A DNA stretch of 64,000 nt, from NCBI RefSeq assembly GCF_013297935.1, contig NZ_JAAFIX010000011.1, forward strand, positions 62,001 to 126,000. Direction: 5' to 3'. Made by a program: the position numbers and the translations under genes. Each line of letters opens with the position of its first letter. The stretch's first letter is position 1. Below the pieces are notes generated by a model. It had not been told where the DNA came from and searched no databases. It saw nothing but the letters and a program-made list of their open reading frames with translations. This document shows, piece by piece, positions 32,050 through 40,991 of the stretch. This stretch comes from Rhodoferax sp. (GTDB taxonomy: Bacteria; Pseudomonadota; Gammaproteobacteria; Burkholderiales; Burkholderiaceae_C).

Positions 32050-32409
32050 TTAGCTACCCGGCCGACTGTTTGCCAAAGCTTCTGCCACCGCCCGCGCGAC
32101 GGTGCATTCGACATCCTGCAACACCCCGGGAAGCAATACCTGAAGGCGCGCTTGCAGGCTTTGCTGCAAGGCCTCCTGAACAATCTGCTCCAGCGCCGGG
32201 GACAGCATTTGCATCACCCGGCCTACCAACTCTGCGTCGGACATCGCCGCCGGTTCAGGCTCCGGGCTGGCGTGCCATGTTTCAGACGTAGGGGTCAACG
32301 TAGGCTGTGAAATCGCAATGTCTGCCGGCAGCTCCGCCGGTTGAGGCTGCCTTACTACCTCGGTAAGTGTCGGCAAAAACCGTGGGGGGTGCTTGGGAGC
32401 TTGCATCAT
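32050..32409 (-). CDS. Hypothetical protein upstream-coupled to holC
   Basis: ORF overlapping the holC stop; MSDAELVGRVMQMLSPALEQIVQEALQQSLQARLQVLLPGVLQ. Confidence 0.6.
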   Translation of the reverse strand: MMQAPKHPPRFLPTLTEVVRQPQPAELPADIAISQPTLTPTSETWHASPEPEPAAMSDAELVGRVMQMLSPALEQIVQEALQQSLQARLQVLLPGVLQDVECTVARAVAEALANSRPGS

Positions 32410-32840
32410 TCGGCCCCTTTCAACTTCAAGTCGTGGCGCTGAATCGCGTAGCCGCGTTGCACATAGTGTTTCCAGCGGATTCGGGCCGTAGCGCGGTCTT
32501 CCTCGTCCACCGACACTACTTCAATCACCCGCTCAAACTGGTCAAAGCCTGCAGGCACTTCCTGGGTCAAGTTCACCAAAATCCCGTGCTCCACCAAGCC
32601 GGGATGCACACGGGACGTCAACACCACGGGACACCGAAGAGACGCTGAGTCTCCGTTGTCCACACCATGCACCAAGAAGTCTGTTGGCGACGTGGCCCAC
32701 AAGCTGGCATCCAGGTACTGCACTTGCGCTGGAACCGCGAGCACCGTCAAACGCGCACCCCGCCCCACCGCCTTTCGCAGCAAGCGCCCGACATATTCCA
32801 GCTTATTCGGGGCCCCGAAATGAAAGGCGATGTCGGTCAC
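32406..32840 (-). CDS. holC: DNA polymerase III subunit chi
   Basis: DIAFHFGAPNKLEYVGRLLRKAVGRGARLTVLAVPAQVQYLDASLW; downstream of pepA. Confidence 0.9.
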   Translation of the reverse strand: MTDIAFHFGAPNKLEYVGRLLRKAVGRGARLTVLAVPAQVQYLDASLWATSPTDFLVHGVDNGDSASLRCPVVLTSRVHPGLVEHGILVNLTQEVPAGFDQFERVIEVVSVDEEDRATARIRWKHYVQRGYAIQRHDLKLKGAE

Positions 32841-34282
32841 TTACCCGCAACCCGACTCAGCACAAAGTCCACCAACAATGGCACAGGTCGGCCGGTCGCA
32901 CCCTTTGCCGCACCGCCCTTCCAGGCCGTGCCGGCGATGTCTAGGTGTGCCCAGTCAAATTTCTCGGTAAACCGCTGCAAAAACTTCGCCGCAGTAATGG
33001 CACCACCGGCGCGACCCGCGACGTTGGCAACATCCGCAAAATTAGTTTTCAAACCATCGGCGTAATCGTCATCCAAGGGCAATTTCCAGCACAAATCGCC
33101 GCTGGACTCACCTGCCTTAAACAGTGCATCCCCCAGCGCGGGCTTGCTGGCGAACAATCCGCTTCGCACACCGCCAAGAGCGACCATACAAGCACCGGTC
33201 AGGGTAGCAATGTCTACCACCGCATCAGGTTTGAAACGCTCCGCGTAGGTCAATGCGTCACACAGCACCAAGCGACCTTCTGCATCGGTGTTGAGGATCT
33301 CAATTGTCTGACCGCTCATGCTCGTGACCACATCGCCAGGCTTGACTGCCTTTCCATTGAGCAAGTTTTCGCAGGCAGGGATCAGGCCCACCACATTAAT
33401 GGCCGGCTTGAGTTCTGCCAAGGCCCGGAAGGTCCCCAGCACACTGGCGGCCCCGGACATGTCGAACTTCATCTCGTCCATCTCTGCTGCAGGCTTGATG
33501 GAGATACCGCCGCTATCGAATGTGATGCCCTTGCCGACCAGCACCAGCGGTGCCTGCGCTTTAGCAGCGCCGGTATATTTCAAAACAATAAAGCGCAGAG
33601 GCTCGTCAGACCCTTGGGCTACCGCCATGAAAGAGCCCATTCCCAGCTTGGCCACCTCTTTCGGCCCCAACACTTCGCAAGTGACCTTGGCGAACTCCGC
33701 CAAGCTCTCCGCGGCCTGGCCCAGTAACGTGGGCGTTGCATAGTTGGCCGGGCGGTTGGCCCATTCTTTCGCAAACTCCACCCCCACCACAGTGCCTACA
33801 GCCACTGCAAAGGACGAAGCCACTTCGGAGGCATTGGTCGCGGCCACCAACACCTTTTGGAGCTGGCGCTCCTCAGGCTTGGATTTGGTGTGCGTGTACA
33901 CATAGGTGGCGTCCGCCACAGCCAGCGGGACCGCACGAACAGCGTCTTCCCGGGCCGGGCCGGCAAAGCCCACCACGACTTTCTTGACATTGGCAGCCTT
34001 CAGGCTGGCAGCACAGGCCCCCACAGCGGAGCGGACTTGGCGAGCCGTACCCTCACCCACACCGGCCAGCAAGACCTTCACGGCATTGGCCTGCACAGGC
34101 CGGTGCAAGGCTAATACCGTACCTGGCTTGGCACTGAAATCACCCTGCTTCAGAGACTTGGCCACCAAAAGTGACAACTCATCCTTGCCGGGTTTGAAAT
34201 CCTGGGCTACCAGCAGCACCAGGACATCCGCTTTTTCATTGGCCAAGGCCACGAGGTTCAGAGGCTTCAGTTCAAAGTTCAT
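32837..34282 (-). CDS. pepA: Leucyl aminopeptidase
   Basis: LVGKGITFDSGGISIKPAAEMDEMKFDMSGAASVLG; NTDAEGRLVLCDALTYAE. Confidence 0.97.
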   Translation of the reverse strand: MNFELKPLNLVALANEKADVLVLLVAQDFKPGKDELSLLVAKSLKQGDFSAKPGTVLALHRPVQANAVKVLLAGVGEGTARQVRSAVGACAASLKAANVKKVVVGFAGPAREDAVRAVPLAVADATYVYTHTKSKPEERQLQKVLVAATNASEVASSFAVAVGTVVGVEFAKEWANRPANYATPTLLGQAAESLAEFAKVTCEVLGPKEVAKLGMGSFMAVAQGSDEPLRFIVLKYTGAAKAQAPLVLVGKGITFDSGGISIKPAAEMDEMKFDMSGAASVLGTFRALAELKPAINVVGLIPACENLLNGKAVKPGDVVTSMSGQTIEILNTDAEGRLVLCDALTYAERFKPDAVVDIATLTGACMVALGGVRSGLFASKPALGDALFKAGESSGDLCWKLPLDDDYADGLKTNFADVANVAGRAGGAITAAKFLQRFTEKFDWAHLDIAGTAWKGGAAKGATGRPVPLLVDFVLSRVAGK

Positions 34283-34305
34283 AATTCACGCTTTCGTTTC
34301 GCACA

Positions 34306-35409
34306 ATGTTATTCCATTCCTCTATCCGCAAAGAGTTAGGCCGCAGTTTCGGGGCGACCCTGATCGTTCTCGTGACCGTCGTCATGACCATGACCTTGCT
34401 GCGCACGCTGGGCGAGGCGTCCCGCGGCACCTTTAACCCTGCCGACGTGCTCATCATCATGGGCTACACGGTGCTCTCTGACATGCCGACCATTCTGTCG
34501 ATGAGTCTGTTCATCTCGGTACTCACCGTAGTGACCCGCATGTACCGTGACAGCGAGATGGTGATCTGGTTCGGCAGCGGGCGCGGGCTGCTCGGGCTTG
34601 TTGGACCACTGCTGCGCTTTGCCTGGCCGATTCTCGTGGTGGTGGTGGCACTGGCATTTGTCATCCTGCCTTGGTCATTCAGCAAAATTGAAGACCTGCG
34701 CGACAAATACGACAAACGCGGCGACATTGCGCGTATCGAGCCGGGGCAGTTCCAGGAGTCCGCCAATGGTGACCGGGTCTTTTTCATCGAGAAAGACAGC
34801 AAGGGGCAACAAACCGGCAAAAACGTCTTCATTTCTACCCAGGAAGGCAACAAGCAAACGATCACCAGCGCCCGCTCCGGGACCATCGAAGTGATGAATG
34901 GCGACAAGTTTCTGGTTCTGCAGGAAGGCCAGCGCCTGGAGCGCACCAACGGGAAAAATGACATGACGCTCAGCACTTTTGAGCGCTACGGTGCCCGGGT
35001 CGGCGCAGATGACAACTCCAGCCGTGACTACGCCCCCTCCAACGCCAAATCCACGCTCGAACTACTCCGAACCCCTAACCCGCAACACTTTGCAGAACTG
35101 GCATGGCGCGCCGGTCTGGCGCTTGCGGCCTTCAACCTGATTTGGATCGGACTGGCGGCGGCGGGGGCCAACCCACGGGCCGGCCGGAGCACCAACCTCA
35201 TCTTTGCCTTCCTGGCCTTTGTGGTCTATTTCAACCTGCTGGTGCTGGGTAAAAACTGGGTGGAGAGCGGCAAAGCCGAGCTGCTGCCCCTGCTGCTGCA
35301 GTTGCACGGTGGTGTGTTGGTCTTGAGCATGGTGTGGCTGGCCAAGCGGCACAACCACTGGACTCTGCGCTTGCCCCGCCGCAAGGCTCGCATTCAAGGT
35401 TCCCGATGA
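34306..35409 (+). CDS. lptF: LPS export permease LptF
   Basis: MLFHSSIRKELGRSFGATLIVLVTVVMTMTLLRTLGEASRG; divergent from pepA. Confidence 0.94.
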   Translation: MLFHSSIRKELGRSFGATLIVLVTVVMTMTLLRTLGEASRGTFNPADVLIIMGYTVLSDMPTILSMSLFISVLTVVTRMYRDSEMVIWFGSGRGLLGLVGPLLRFAWPILVVVVALAFVILPWSFSKIEDLRDKYDKRGDIARIEPGQFQESANGDRVFFIEKDSKGQQTGKNVFISTQEGNKQTITSARSGTIEVMNGDKFLVLQEGQRLERTNGKNDMTLSTFERYGARVGADDNSSRDYAPSNAKSTLELLRTPNPQHFAELAWRAGLALAAFNLIWIGLAAAGANPRAGRSTNLIFAFLAFVVYFNLLVLGKNWVESGKAELLPLLLQLHGGVLVLSMVWLAKRHNHWTLRLPRRKARIQGSR

Positions 35410-36512
35410 AAACTCTCCGCAAACTGCTCTACGGCGAGGTCATCACCGCCGTCACGCTCGTCACGCTGGCCTTCATGGCCTTGTTTTTTTTCTTTGACGT
35501 GGTCGAAGAACTCCAACAAGTGAGCCGGTTGGGTGCCACAGGTTACCAGGTGCCCCAAGCTTTGATCTATGTGGCGCTCATGATTCCAGCCCATGTCTAT
35601 GAGCTCTTTCCCATCACGGTATTGATTGGCACCATTTTTGTGATGGCCCGCCTGGCCCGCAGCTCCGAATTCACTATTTTACGCACCAGCGGCCTAGGGC
35701 CTTGGCGGGCTTTACGCACGCTCATGGTCTTGGGGCTGGGCTTTGTGTTGTTCACCTTTGCGGTGGGGGACTATGTGGCCCCGCTGGCCGACAAGACTGC
35801 GCAGCTCCTCAAATCGCGCTTTCAGGGCAAGATCAGCGTGGGGAAAACAGGCGCGTGGCTCAAGGAAAAGCAGGCCTACGGCAGCTTTTCCGTTAATGTG
35901 GGCTCGCTGGCACCCGACGCCACGCTCAAGGACATCCGCATCTATGAATTCGACAACCAAGGCTTTGTGGTCTCCCTGACCGATGCAACAACCGGCACGT
36001 TCGGCAGCGACGAATCCTGGACGCTAGCCAACGGCGAGCGCACCGAATTCAGCGCAGACAAAAACCAGGTCGCCAAGGTGGACCGGGTGGCGTTTGAAAG
36101 CTTCCGCTGGCCTACGCAAATCAGTGCCGAAATGGTGGCTGCCGCCGTTCTGCGGCCCGAGCGCATGGGCACGATTGACCTGTTCCAGTACATCCGCCAC
36201 CTCAACGCCAACGGCCAGAGTGCGCAGAAATACGAAATCCAGTTCTGGAAGAAAGTGTTTTACCCGCTGAGCTGCCTGGTGATGGTGGTGCTCTCGCTGC
36301 CCTTTGCCTACCTGCACTTCCGATCCGGGGGAATTGCCAGCTACACCTTCGGCGGCGTGATGGCAGGCATCAGCTTCGTGCTGCTCAACAACGTGCTCAA
36401 TGACCTTGGAAACCTGCAGGGTTGGCAGCCTTGGATCACCGCCGCTCTGCCCGGCATGATCTACTCCTTCTTTTCTCTTGCCGCCTTTACCTGGCTCGTA
36501 CTCCGACGATGA
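35406..36512 (+). CDS. lptG: LPS export permease LptG
   Basis: MKTLRKLLYGEVITAVTLVTLAFMALFFFFDVVEEL; ATGA overlap with lptF. Confidence 0.94.
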   Translation: MKTLRKLLYGEVITAVTLVTLAFMALFFFFDVVEELQQVSRLGATGYQVPQALIYVALMIPAHVYELFPITVLIGTIFVMARLARSSEFTILRTSGLGPWRALRTLMVLGLGFVLFTFAVGDYVAPLADKTAQLLKSRFQGKISVGKTGAWLKEKQAYGSFSVNVGSLAPDATLKDIRIYEFDNQGFVVSLTDATTGTFGSDESWTLANGERTEFSADKNQVAKVDRVAFESFRWPTQISAEMVAAAVLRPERMGTIDLFQYIRHLNANGQSAQKYEIQFWKKVFYPLSCLVMVVLSLPFAYLHFRSGGIASYTFGGVMAGISFVLLNNVLNDLGNLQGWQPWITAALPGMIYSFFSLAAFTWLVLRR

Positions 36513-36895
36513 CAAGCTCCGCCCCCCGCCACGCCATTGTGTTGTTTGCCCACGGTTCCCGCGACCCTCTCTGGCACAAGCCCATGGAGGCCGTGGCAGC
36601 ACGCATTCGCAGCCAGTCGGCTGAGGTCGAGGTGGCCTGCGCCTACCTCGAGCTCAGTCAACCTGATTTGCCGCACACCGTGGCCCAACTGGTTGCAGCC
36701 GGTACCGGCAGCATCACCATCGTCCCGATGTTTCTGGGCGTGGGCCGCCATGCCCGCGAAGACTTGCCAGAACTCGTGGCCCAGCTGCGCAGCACCCACC
36801 CGGAGGTGAACTTTGTGCTCCAAAAGGCGGTGGGAGAAGACGAGCGCCTGGTGCACATGCTGGCCGCTATAGCGCTGGACCCCACCGAGGCATAG
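36509..36895 (+). CDS. CbiX/sirohydrochlorin chelatase family protein
   Basis: HAIVLFAHGSRDPLWHKPMEAVAARI; IVPMFLGVGRHAREDLPELVAQL; ATG at 36509. Confidence 0.9.
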   Translation: MTSSAPRHAIVLFAHGSRDPLWHKPMEAVAARIRSQSAEVEVACAYLELSQPDLPHTVAQLVAAGTGSITIVPMFLGVGRHAREDLPELVAQLRSTHPEVNFVLQKAVGEDERLVHMLAAIALDPTEA

Positions 36896-36911
36896 ACCCC
36901 TGAGGCATAAT

Positions 36912-36935
36912 GAATTCCATCTTTAGCTGGAATTC
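36912..36935 (+). promoter_or_regulatory. Perfect 8-bp inverted repeat at the cysB-like start
   Basis: GAATTCCA-TCTTTAGC-TGGAATTC ending 3 nt before ATG. Confidence 0.6.
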
Positions 36936-36938
36936 GAT

Positions 36939-37904
36939 ATGAACCTTCACCAATTCCGCTTCGTGCAGGAAGCCGCCCGCCGCAACCTCAACCTGACGGA
37001 AGCGGCCAAGGCACTGCACACCTCGCAACCGGGCGTGTCCAAGGCCATCATTGAGCTGGAAGAAGAGCTGGGCATCGACATCTTTGCCCGTCACGGCAAG
37101 CGCCTCAAGCGCATCACCGAGCCGGGCCAGCATGTGCTCAAAAGCATCGAGCTGATTTTGCGGGAGGTCAACAACCTCAAGCGCATCGGCGAGCAGTACA
37201 GCTCTCAGGACAGCGGCACCCTGTCCATTGCCACCACCCACACCCAGGCACGCTATGTGCTGCCTGAAAAAGTGGCCCAGCTGCGCACCGCGTTTCCCAA
37301 GGTCAACGTCAGCCTGCACCAGGGCGCACCCGACCAAGTGGCCCGCATGTTGATTGACGATGTGGCGGAAATCGGCATCGCCACCGAATCGCTCTCCAAC
37401 TACAGTGAGCTGGTCACCCTGCCTTGCTACGAGTGGCAACACGTGCTGGTCTTGCCGGCAGACCACCCGCTGGCCCAGAAAGAGCGCGTCACGCTCGAGG
37501 ATGTGGCAGCCGAGCCGCTCATCACCTACCACCCCTCGTTCACCGGCCGCACCAAGATCGACCAGGCCTTTGAGGCCCGAAAGCTCGAACCCCGCATCTC
37601 GCTGGAAGCCATTGACTCCGATGTGATCAAGACCTACGTGCGCCTGGGCCTGGGCATCGGCATTGCCGCCGAAATGGCGGTCACCGATGTCGTCGAGGAC
37701 ATGGAAAAGAACGGCGCCCGGGGCGGCTTGGTAGTGCGCCCCGCGGGCTACCTGTTCGGTCAGAACGTGACCCGTGTCGCCTTCAAACGCAGCGCCTACC
37801 TGCGAAACTTTGTGTTTACCTTTGCCGAATTTTTAAGCAGCCGCCTCAACCGCGCCCTGATTGCCAAGGCCATGGAAGGCCATGTTAACGACTACGAGCT
37901 ATGA
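36939..37904 (+). CDS. cysB: CysB-family LysR transcriptional regulator
   Basis: MNLHQFRFVQEAARRNLNLTEAAKALHTSQPGVSKAIIELEEELGIDIFARHGKRLKRITEPG. Confidence 0.9.
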   Translation: MNLHQFRFVQEAARRNLNLTEAAKALHTSQPGVSKAIIELEEELGIDIFARHGKRLKRITEPGQHVLKSIELILREVNNLKRIGEQYSSQDSGTLSIATTHTQARYVLPEKVAQLRTAFPKVNVSLHQGAPDQVARMLIDDVAEIGIATESLSNYSELVTLPCYEWQHVLVLPADHPLAQKERVTLEDVAAEPLITYHPSFTGRTKIDQAFEARKLEPRISLEAIDSDVIKTYVRLGLGIGIAAEMAVTDVVEDMEKNGARGGLVVRPAGYLFGQNVTRVAFKRSAYLRNFVFTFAEFLSSRLNRALIAKAMEGHVNDYEL

Positions 37905-39061
37905 CTCCCGCACACACCCCCACCCTCACCTCCCGCCTGCCGAATGTGGGCACCACGATTTTTACGGTCATGTCGGCCTTGGCCGCAGAGCACAAGGCGG
38001 TGAACCTGGGCCAAGGCTTCCCCGACTTTGCCTGTGACCCGGCGCTGGTGGACGCCGTGACCGCCGCCATGCAAGCCGGCCACAACCAGTACCCGCCCAT
38101 GACCGGCGTGCCGGTGCTGCGCCAAGCCGTGGCTGCCAAGATTGCGGCGCTGCATGGCAAGCAGTACGACGCGGACCGCGAGATCACCATCACGGCCGGT
38201 GCTACGCAAGCCATCATTACTGCCATCCTGGCGGTGGTGCACCCGGGTGACGAGGTCATCGTGCTGGAGCCCTGTTACGACAGCTATGTGCCCAATATCG
38301 AGCTGGCCGGCGGCGTCGTGGTGCGGGTTCCGCTCACGCCGGGCACCTTCCGGCCCGACTTTGCCAAGATCAGCGCGGCCATCACGCCTAAGACCCGCGC
38401 CATTCTGATCAACACCCCGCACAACCCCAGCGCCACCGTGTGGAGCCGCGCCGACATGCTGGCCTTGCAAGACCTGCTGGCGCCCACCGACGTGCTGCTT
38501 ATCAGCGACGAGGTTTATGAACACATGGTGTTTGACGGCCAGCAGCACGAAAGCGCCTCCCGCTACCCCGGCCTGGCAGCACGGGCGTTTGTGGTGTCGA
38601 GCTTCGGCAAAACTTTTCATGTGACCGGCTGGAAAGTCGGCACGGTGGCAGCCCCCGCCGCGCTGACGGCCGAGTTCCGCAAGGTGCACCAGTTCAATGT
38701 GTTCACCGTCAACACGCCGGTCCAGCACGCGCTGGCCGCCTACCTTGCCGACCCGGCGCCCTACCTCAACCTGCCCGCCTTTTACAGCGCCAAGCGGGAC
38801 CTGTTTCGCGCCGGGCTCGCCGGCACGCGCTTCAAGCTCTTGCCCAGCCAGGGAAGCTACTTTCAGTGCGTGGACATTTCCGAGGTGAGCGACCTCGGTG
38901 AGGCGGACTTTTGCCAATGGCTCACCCGCGAGGTGGGCGTGGCGGCCATACCGCTGTCCGCTTTTTATGGCAATGGTTTTGACCAGCGGGTCGTGCGCTT
39001 TTGCTTTGCCAAGCAAGACAACACCCTGCACAGCGCACTGGAGCGACTCAAGACCCTGTAA
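37901..39061 (+). CDS. PLP-dependent aminotransferase (methionine/kynurenine aminotransferase-like)
   Basis: AVNLGQGFPDFACDPALVDAV; INTPHNPSATVW; SSFGKTFHVTGWKVG. Confidence 0.92.
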   Translation: MTPAHTPTLTSRLPNVGTTIFTVMSALAAEHKAVNLGQGFPDFACDPALVDAVTAAMQAGHNQYPPMTGVPVLRQAVAAKIAALHGKQYDADREITITAGATQAIITAILAVVHPGDEVIVLEPCYDSYVPNIELAGGVVVRVPLTPGTFRPDFAKISAAITPKTRAILINTPHNPSATVWSRADMLALQDLLAPTDVLLISDEVYEHMVFDGQQHESASRYPGLAARAFVVSSFGKTFHVTGWKVGTVAAPAALTAEFRKVHQFNVFTVNTPVQHALAAYLADPAPYLNLPAFYSAKRDLFRAGLAGTRFKLLPSQGSYFQCVDISEVSDLGEADFCQWLTREVGVAAIPLSAFYGNGFDQRVVRFCFAKQDNTLHSALERLKTL

Positions 39062-39063
39062 GA

Positions 39064-39120
39064 ATTGCTATTCTTTTAGTAGCTAGCTGCGCAATATTCA
39101 TAAGGGCTGGAGGCTGTTTT
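39064..39120 (-). repeat. Dispersed mini-repeat copy A (5' of sugar dehydrogenase)
   Basis: GAATTGCTATTCTTTTAGTAGCTAGCTGCGCAATATTCATAAGGGCTGGAGGCTGTTTT. Confidence 0.8.
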
Positions 39121-40320
39121 ATGCATAAATTGCCACTCACTCGTTCGCTCCGCATCCTGGCAAGCGGCGGATCAGCCGCCCGCAGCGGGGGCATCGCTCT
39201 GGCCCTGTGGGTGTGCATGGTGGGCGCGGCACTTGCGCAAGCCACCGCGCTGCGGATCGAAACCGTAGCCTCCGGTTTGGAGCACCCCTGGGCGCTGGCT
39301 TTTCTGCCGGATGGCAAATTTCTGGTCACCGAGCGACCCGGGCGCCTGCGCACCATCAGTGCCACAGGCCAAGTCAGTGCGCCCTTAAGCGGGCTCCCTC
39401 CGGTTGAAGCCCGCGGCCAGGGCGGCCTGCTCGATGTGCTGCTGGACAGCGCCTTTGCCACCAACCGCCAGCTCTACCTCTGCTATGCCGAGCCGGGCGA
39501 AGGCGGCAACAGCACCGCCATGGCACGGGCCACCTTGAGCCCCGATAGCACCCGCCTGTTGGACTTGAAGGTGTTGTTCAGTCAGAAGCCCAAAGTCAAC
39601 AGCAACGGGCATTTCGGTTGCCGCATGACCGAGGGCCAGCGCGACGGCCAACCCGACGGCACCCTGTTTCTCGCCTTGGGTGAGCGCTTCAGCCGCAAAG
39701 ACGATGCCCAGACCCTCGGCAACCACCATGGCAAGGTTATCCGCATCCACAAAGACGGCACGGTACCCGCCGACAACCCTTTTGCCACCGCTGCCGCCCA
39801 GGCCAGCGGCGCGCTACCCGAAATCTGGAGCCTGGGCCACCGCAACCCCCAAGGCATGGTGATAGCCCCTAACGGCACCCTGTGGGAGTTGGAGCACGGC
39901 CCCCAAGGCGGCGACGAAATCAACACGGTGCAGAGCGGGCGCAACTACGGCTGGCCGGTCATCACCTATGGCGAAAACTACGGCGGCGGCAAGATTGGTG
40001 CGGGCATCACCGCCCAAGCGGGTCTGGAGCAGCCGGTGCACTATTGGACGCCCTCTATCGCCCCCTCCGGCATGGCCTTTGTCAGCAGCACACGCTACGG
40101 CCCCGCGTGGTCGGGAAATCTGGTGGTGGGTTCGCTCAAATTCGGCTACCTGGCCCGCCTGGAACTCAGCGAGCCCTTTGGCGGCCGGGTCGTGCGCGAA
40201 ACCCGGCATCTGCAAGACCTGGGCGAGCGGGTGCGCGATGTCCGCCAGGGACCTGACGGCTGGCTGTACCTGCTGACGGATGCCCCGCGCGGCCGCTTGC
40301 TGCGCGTTTTGCCTGACTAG
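39121..40320 (+). CDS. PQQ-dependent soluble aldose sugar dehydrogenase family (YliI-like)
   Basis: GLEHPWALAFLPDGKFLVTERPGRLR; GHRNPQGMVIAPNGTLWELEHGPQGGDEINTV. Confidence 0.92.
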   Translation: MHKLPLTRSLRILASGGSAARSGGIALALWVCMVGAALAQATALRIETVASGLEHPWALAFLPDGKFLVTERPGRLRTISATGQVSAPLSGLPPVEARGQGGLLDVLLDSAFATNRQLYLCYAEPGEGGNSTAMARATLSPDSTRLLDLKVLFSQKPKVNSNGHFGCRMTEGQRDGQPDGTLFLALGERFSRKDDAQTLGNHHGKVIRIHKDGTVPADNPFATAAAQASGALPEIWSLGHRNPQGMVIAPNGTLWELEHGPQGGDEINTVQSGRNYGWPVITYGENYGGGKIGAGITAQAGLEQPVHYWTPSIAPSGMAFVSSTRYGPAWSGNLVVGSLKFGYLARLELSEPFGGRVVRETRHLQDLGERVRDVRQGPDGWLYLLTDAPRGRLLRVLPD

Positions 40321-40388
40321 GCCCGGGGAGCGCTTCACCGATTTGTCATCTGAGTTGTCTGTAATGCGCCCTTCGTTGGAGAAGAACT

Positions 40389-40958
40389 ATGCAGCTACTC
40401 AAAACCGACAAAGGGCGGACGGAATTGCAGTTAGGTAACCGCACGCTGGGCCAGCGTGAGCGCGCCCTGCTCATCCTCGCCGATGGCAGAAACACCGTCG
40501 ACGGGGTCAACCATCTCTTTGGCGGTGAGGCCATGCGCCTGGCTCTGCACCTGATGCAGAGCGGCTACCTGGTGGTGCCGCAGGCGCCGACCGCCCGGGC
40601 CGCGCAGGCAAGCCCGCCAGCGGCGCCCGCACGACCCGCGGTGACAAGGCCTGCGACGCGCCCCGCGCCGATCGCTCCAGAGGTGCCGCCGCCAGCGGTA
40701 GCCGCAGACAACTTTGAAGGCAAACGCTCGCTGGCGACCACCCGCATGTTTTTGTTCGACATTTGCGAGCGCATGTTTGCCCGCCGGGACCCGGCGCATG
40801 CCGACGCTTTCCGTCAAGCGCTGCGCAACGCGAAAGACCGCGAAGCCATGCTCGCCGCCGCGCGCGACATGATCAGCGCCATTGAAGCCATCGCCGGGCA
40901 TGAACGCGCTGACTCCATCAGTGAGCGCATTGCCATGCTGCTGCCGCCGGAGACCTGA
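40389..40958 (+). CDS. Hypothetical protein with Ala/Pro-rich linker
   Basis: MQLLKTDKGRTELQLGNRTLGQRERALLILADGRNTVDGVNHLFG... RBS-like ggagaag upstream. Confidence 0.7.
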   Translation: MQLLKTDKGRTELQLGNRTLGQRERALLILADGRNTVDGVNHLFGGEAMRLALHLMQSGYLVVPQAPTARAAQASPPAAPARPAVTRPATRPAPIAPEVPPPAVAADNFEGKRSLATTRMFLFDICERMFARRDPAHADAFRQALRNAKDREAMLAAARDMISAIEAIAGHERADSISERIAMLLPPET

Positions 40959-40991
40959 GCCCCGGGAGAGCAAGGAAGGGGAAAGGCTGAA

